Of a DNA stretch of 64,000 nt, positions 62,564-64,000 are shown one piece after another. Source of the stretch: Roseiarcus sp963787135. GTDB lineage: Bacteria; Pseudomonadota; Alphaproteobacteria; Rhizobiales; Beijerinckiaceae. The DNA lies in the NCBI GenBank assembly GCA_963787135.1, contig CAWBBW010000013.1, forward strand, positions 62,001-126,000, given 5' to 3'. The notes beneath the pieces were generated by a model. It was given only the letters and a program-made list of their open reading frames with translations, was not told the DNA's origin and ran no database searches. The translations under genes were made by a program, and so were the position numbers. How positions within the stretch are numbered: position 1 is the first letter of the stretch; every line of letters starts with the position of its first letter.

Positions 62564-63226
62564 CAGGGCGTCTCCGCTCGTCGCCGCGGCGCATCTTCGC
62601 GCTCGATCGCCGCAGGGCGAGAGATCAGGGCGAGTGCGCGCTCCTCGACGAAGGACGCCATGCCCTGCCCTAGCCGGGCGTAGGCCGCACCGATACGGTT
62701 GTAGCCGATTGAGGCGGGGATCGCCGCCGCAAGGCCGTATGCCGTCGCCGCCAGAGCTTCGGCTATGCCCGGCGCGACGGTTGCAAGGCTCGTATCCTGC
62801 GCCTGGGAGATGGCAGCGAAGCTCGACATGATGCCCCAGACCGTGCCGAAGAGGCCAACGAACGGCGCGACGGAGGAGATGACGGCAAGATTGGGCAACC
62901 CGCCCTCTGAGCGCGTCAAGAGTTCGCGCGCGGCGCGCGCCATCGCGTCGGCAATGCGTTCCCTCAGATCGCTGACCGTTTCGCCCGGAATGCGGCGGCG
63001 AGCCTCCTCGTCGCCGGCGCGTGCGACGCTCTCTAGCGGTTTGGAAATCGCGCCGCCGGCGCGCGCGGCGCGGACGGCGCGGCCGAGACGCAGAAGCCGA
63101 GATCGCGCCTTCGACGATCAACACCCAGCACCAAAGGGACGCGAGGAACAGCACGGCCATGACGAATTTGCCGACGAAACCCGCGTCGAGGAACAGTCCA
63201 AGCGGCGATAGATCCAATGCATGCAT
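62563..63226 (-). CDS. exbB: ExbB/TolQ family proton channel protein (frameshifted)
   Basis: About 220 aa. The first frame (MHALDLSPLGLFLDAGFVGKFVMAVLFLASLWCWVLIVEGAISA) has the ExbB first helix, and the next frame continues RLGRAVRAARAGG, ISKPLESVARAGDEEARRR and then PNLAVISSVAPFVGLFGTVWGIMSSFAAISQAQ, with the diagnostic FVGLFGTVWGIM. The switch lies near 63085-63100, and 664 bases is one over a multiple of three. The proton-channel motif of the last helices (VAPGIAEALAATAYGLAAAIPA) is intact. Sequencing error is the likely cause. Confidence 0.88.
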
Positions 63227-63267
63227 GCCATTCGCCTCGCTCTCGCCTTTCAGCGTTCATTGGAGCG

Positions 63268-64000
63268 TCACATTGTGTATTTCAACCCGGCGTAGATTGC
63301 GAACGGCTTCCCGGGCCCGAGGGTCCGTGGATCGGTCAAAAATGGCGCTGAGTTCGGAAACGCAGCGGTGTCATAAAGACTGCCAGCTGTATAATAACGC
63401 TGATCGAAAATGTTCTGGATGAGGCCATAGATCTGCAGTTGTTTGCCGACCTGGTAGGAGGTGTGGACTCCGAAAACGGCATAGCCGGGCAACTGTGGAA
63501 GCGCTCCGTTTTCGTTGCCGAAGATCACCTGGCCAGACGCCGCCACCATGTCGCCCCCGATTTTCCAGTTCGGCGTCACGTCGAAGTCGAAGCCCACCTT
63601 GACCGTATTGCGCGGAATGCCTGCGATAGGCGTACCGTTGGTAATTGGGATTAGGCCCGCGGCATTCGCTCCGGGATTGAACGGCGACGGCTCCAAGAAG
63701 GTCGTGAGATAGACGGCGTCGATATAGGTGTAGTTGGCGTAGGCGGTCCACCGGTCGCCATTCCACTGCGCGCTGAGCTCGGCGCCCCGGCGCAGGGTCG
63801 TCCCGACGTTGGTGTAATAGCCGAAGCCGCTATAGGGGCTCTGCGCCGGCAGGATGTCGTTGGCGAGCGTGGTCCGGAACAACCCCGCCGACCATTGCAG
63901 CTTGCCCCATTGGCCGAAAGCGTTCTCTCCCCTGAAGCCCGCCTCCAAAGTCTGGCCGACCACCTGCTTGAGCGCCGGGTCCGAACTCAGAAAGTTGTCG
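63268..64000 (-). CDS. TonB-dependent outer membrane receptor, C-terminal part
   Basis: The frame is open from the window edge (DNFLSSDPALKQVVGQTLEAGFRGENAFG) to the stop at 63268. It encodes about 243 residues of beta-barrel strands, with YANYTYIDAVY, VGFDFDVTPNWKIGGDMV, YGLIQNIFDQRYYTAGSLYDTA, the typical last plug-distal motifs of siderophore-type receptors, and a final KPFAIYAGLKYTM. The plug and N-terminus are outside the window. It is upstream of exbB-exbD-tonB and so probably shares their regulation. Ligand unknown. Confidence 0.9.
   Translation of the reverse strand, partial: DNFLSSDPALKQVVGQTLEAGFRGENAFGQWGKLQWSAGLFRTTLANDILPAQSPYSGFGYYTNVGTTLRRGAELSAQWNGDRWTAYANYTYIDAVYLTTFLEPSPFNPGANAAGLIPITNGTPIAGIPRNTVKVGFDFDVTPNWKIGGDMVAASGQVIFGNENGALPQLPGYAVFGVHTSYQVGKQLQIYGLIQNIFDQRYYTAGSLYDTAAFPNSAPFLTDPRTLGPGKPFAIYAGLKYTM

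Overview
The window is high-GC, densely coded DNA from an alphaproteobacterium, most likely Hyphomicrobiales (Rhizobiales). Lineage markers are popZ beside valS and tolC, an ihfA-merR pair, an ExoR-like Sel1 protein, PEP-CTERM proteins of the alphaproteobacterial LGFAGLGFA type, and several small conserved rhizobial proteins. I cannot fix the genus; nothing diagnostic such as methane oxidation or photosynthesis genes is present.

Layout. 0-2.3 kb: end of a TatD nuclease gene, an MBL-fold hydrolase and an M20 hydrolase. 2.3-7.1 kb: an irregular accessory stretch holding AACAGG repeats, an interrupted small gene, a PEP-CTERM protein, a frameshifted small basic protein, a near-perfect XerCD dif site (4085-4112) that should mark the chromosome terminus, a yedK remnant, a zinc-ribbon protein, and a proteasome-like Ntn-hydrolase candidate beside an uncharacterised frameshifted partner, bounded by tRNA-Pro(GGG). 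7.1-14.1 kb: merR, ihfA, an SDR, rpsF-rpsR-DUF2232-rplI, an aldose epimerase, a family 5 uracil-DNA glycosylase and a NYN-domain protein. 14.5-25 kb: FAH-family enzyme, HAD phosphatase, AI-2E transporter, LysE exporter, transglutaminase-like protein, glutaminase plus GltS, PfkB kinase, TerC. 24.4-27.4 kb: three overlapping genes led by a fusion of an alkylglycerol-monooxygenase-like domain to a lysoplasmalogenase-like domain. 27.8-44 kb: second PEP-CTERM protein, Nramp relative, slipin, aldo/keto reductase, ClpS, Rieske oxygenase, two MFS exporters, an acyltransferase-SGNH fusion and the ExoR-like protein. 44.2-50.3 kb: valS, popZ, tolC, pcm. 50.33-50.37 kb: the 3' half of a tRNA-Cys, which looks like an integration scar. 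50.7-60.8 kb: twelve tightly packed genes on the minus strand joining a complete ABC importer (binding protein, two permeases, a 67-aa membrane protein, two ATPases) to a PTS-driven dihydroxyacetone kinase (DhaL, DhaM, HPr, Enzyme I, a small HTH-like protein, DhaK). 61.2-64 kb: tonB-exbD-exbB and the 3' part of a TonB-dependent receptor.

How the genes work together. The 50.7-60.8 kb operon reads as uptake followed by PEP-dependent phosphorylation of dihydroxyacetone or a compound that yields it, with the product entering glycolysis as DHAP. GlsA and GltS could together take up glutamate and release it from glutamine. The TonB set energises the neighbouring receptor.

Quality warning. At least five conserved genes (merR, DUF2232, rplI, galM, exbB) each carry a net +1 frameshift, and two accessory genes and the yedK remnant are also out of frame. 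A broken rplI makes base-level assembly error the simplest explanation, so the pseudogene calls here are provisional.
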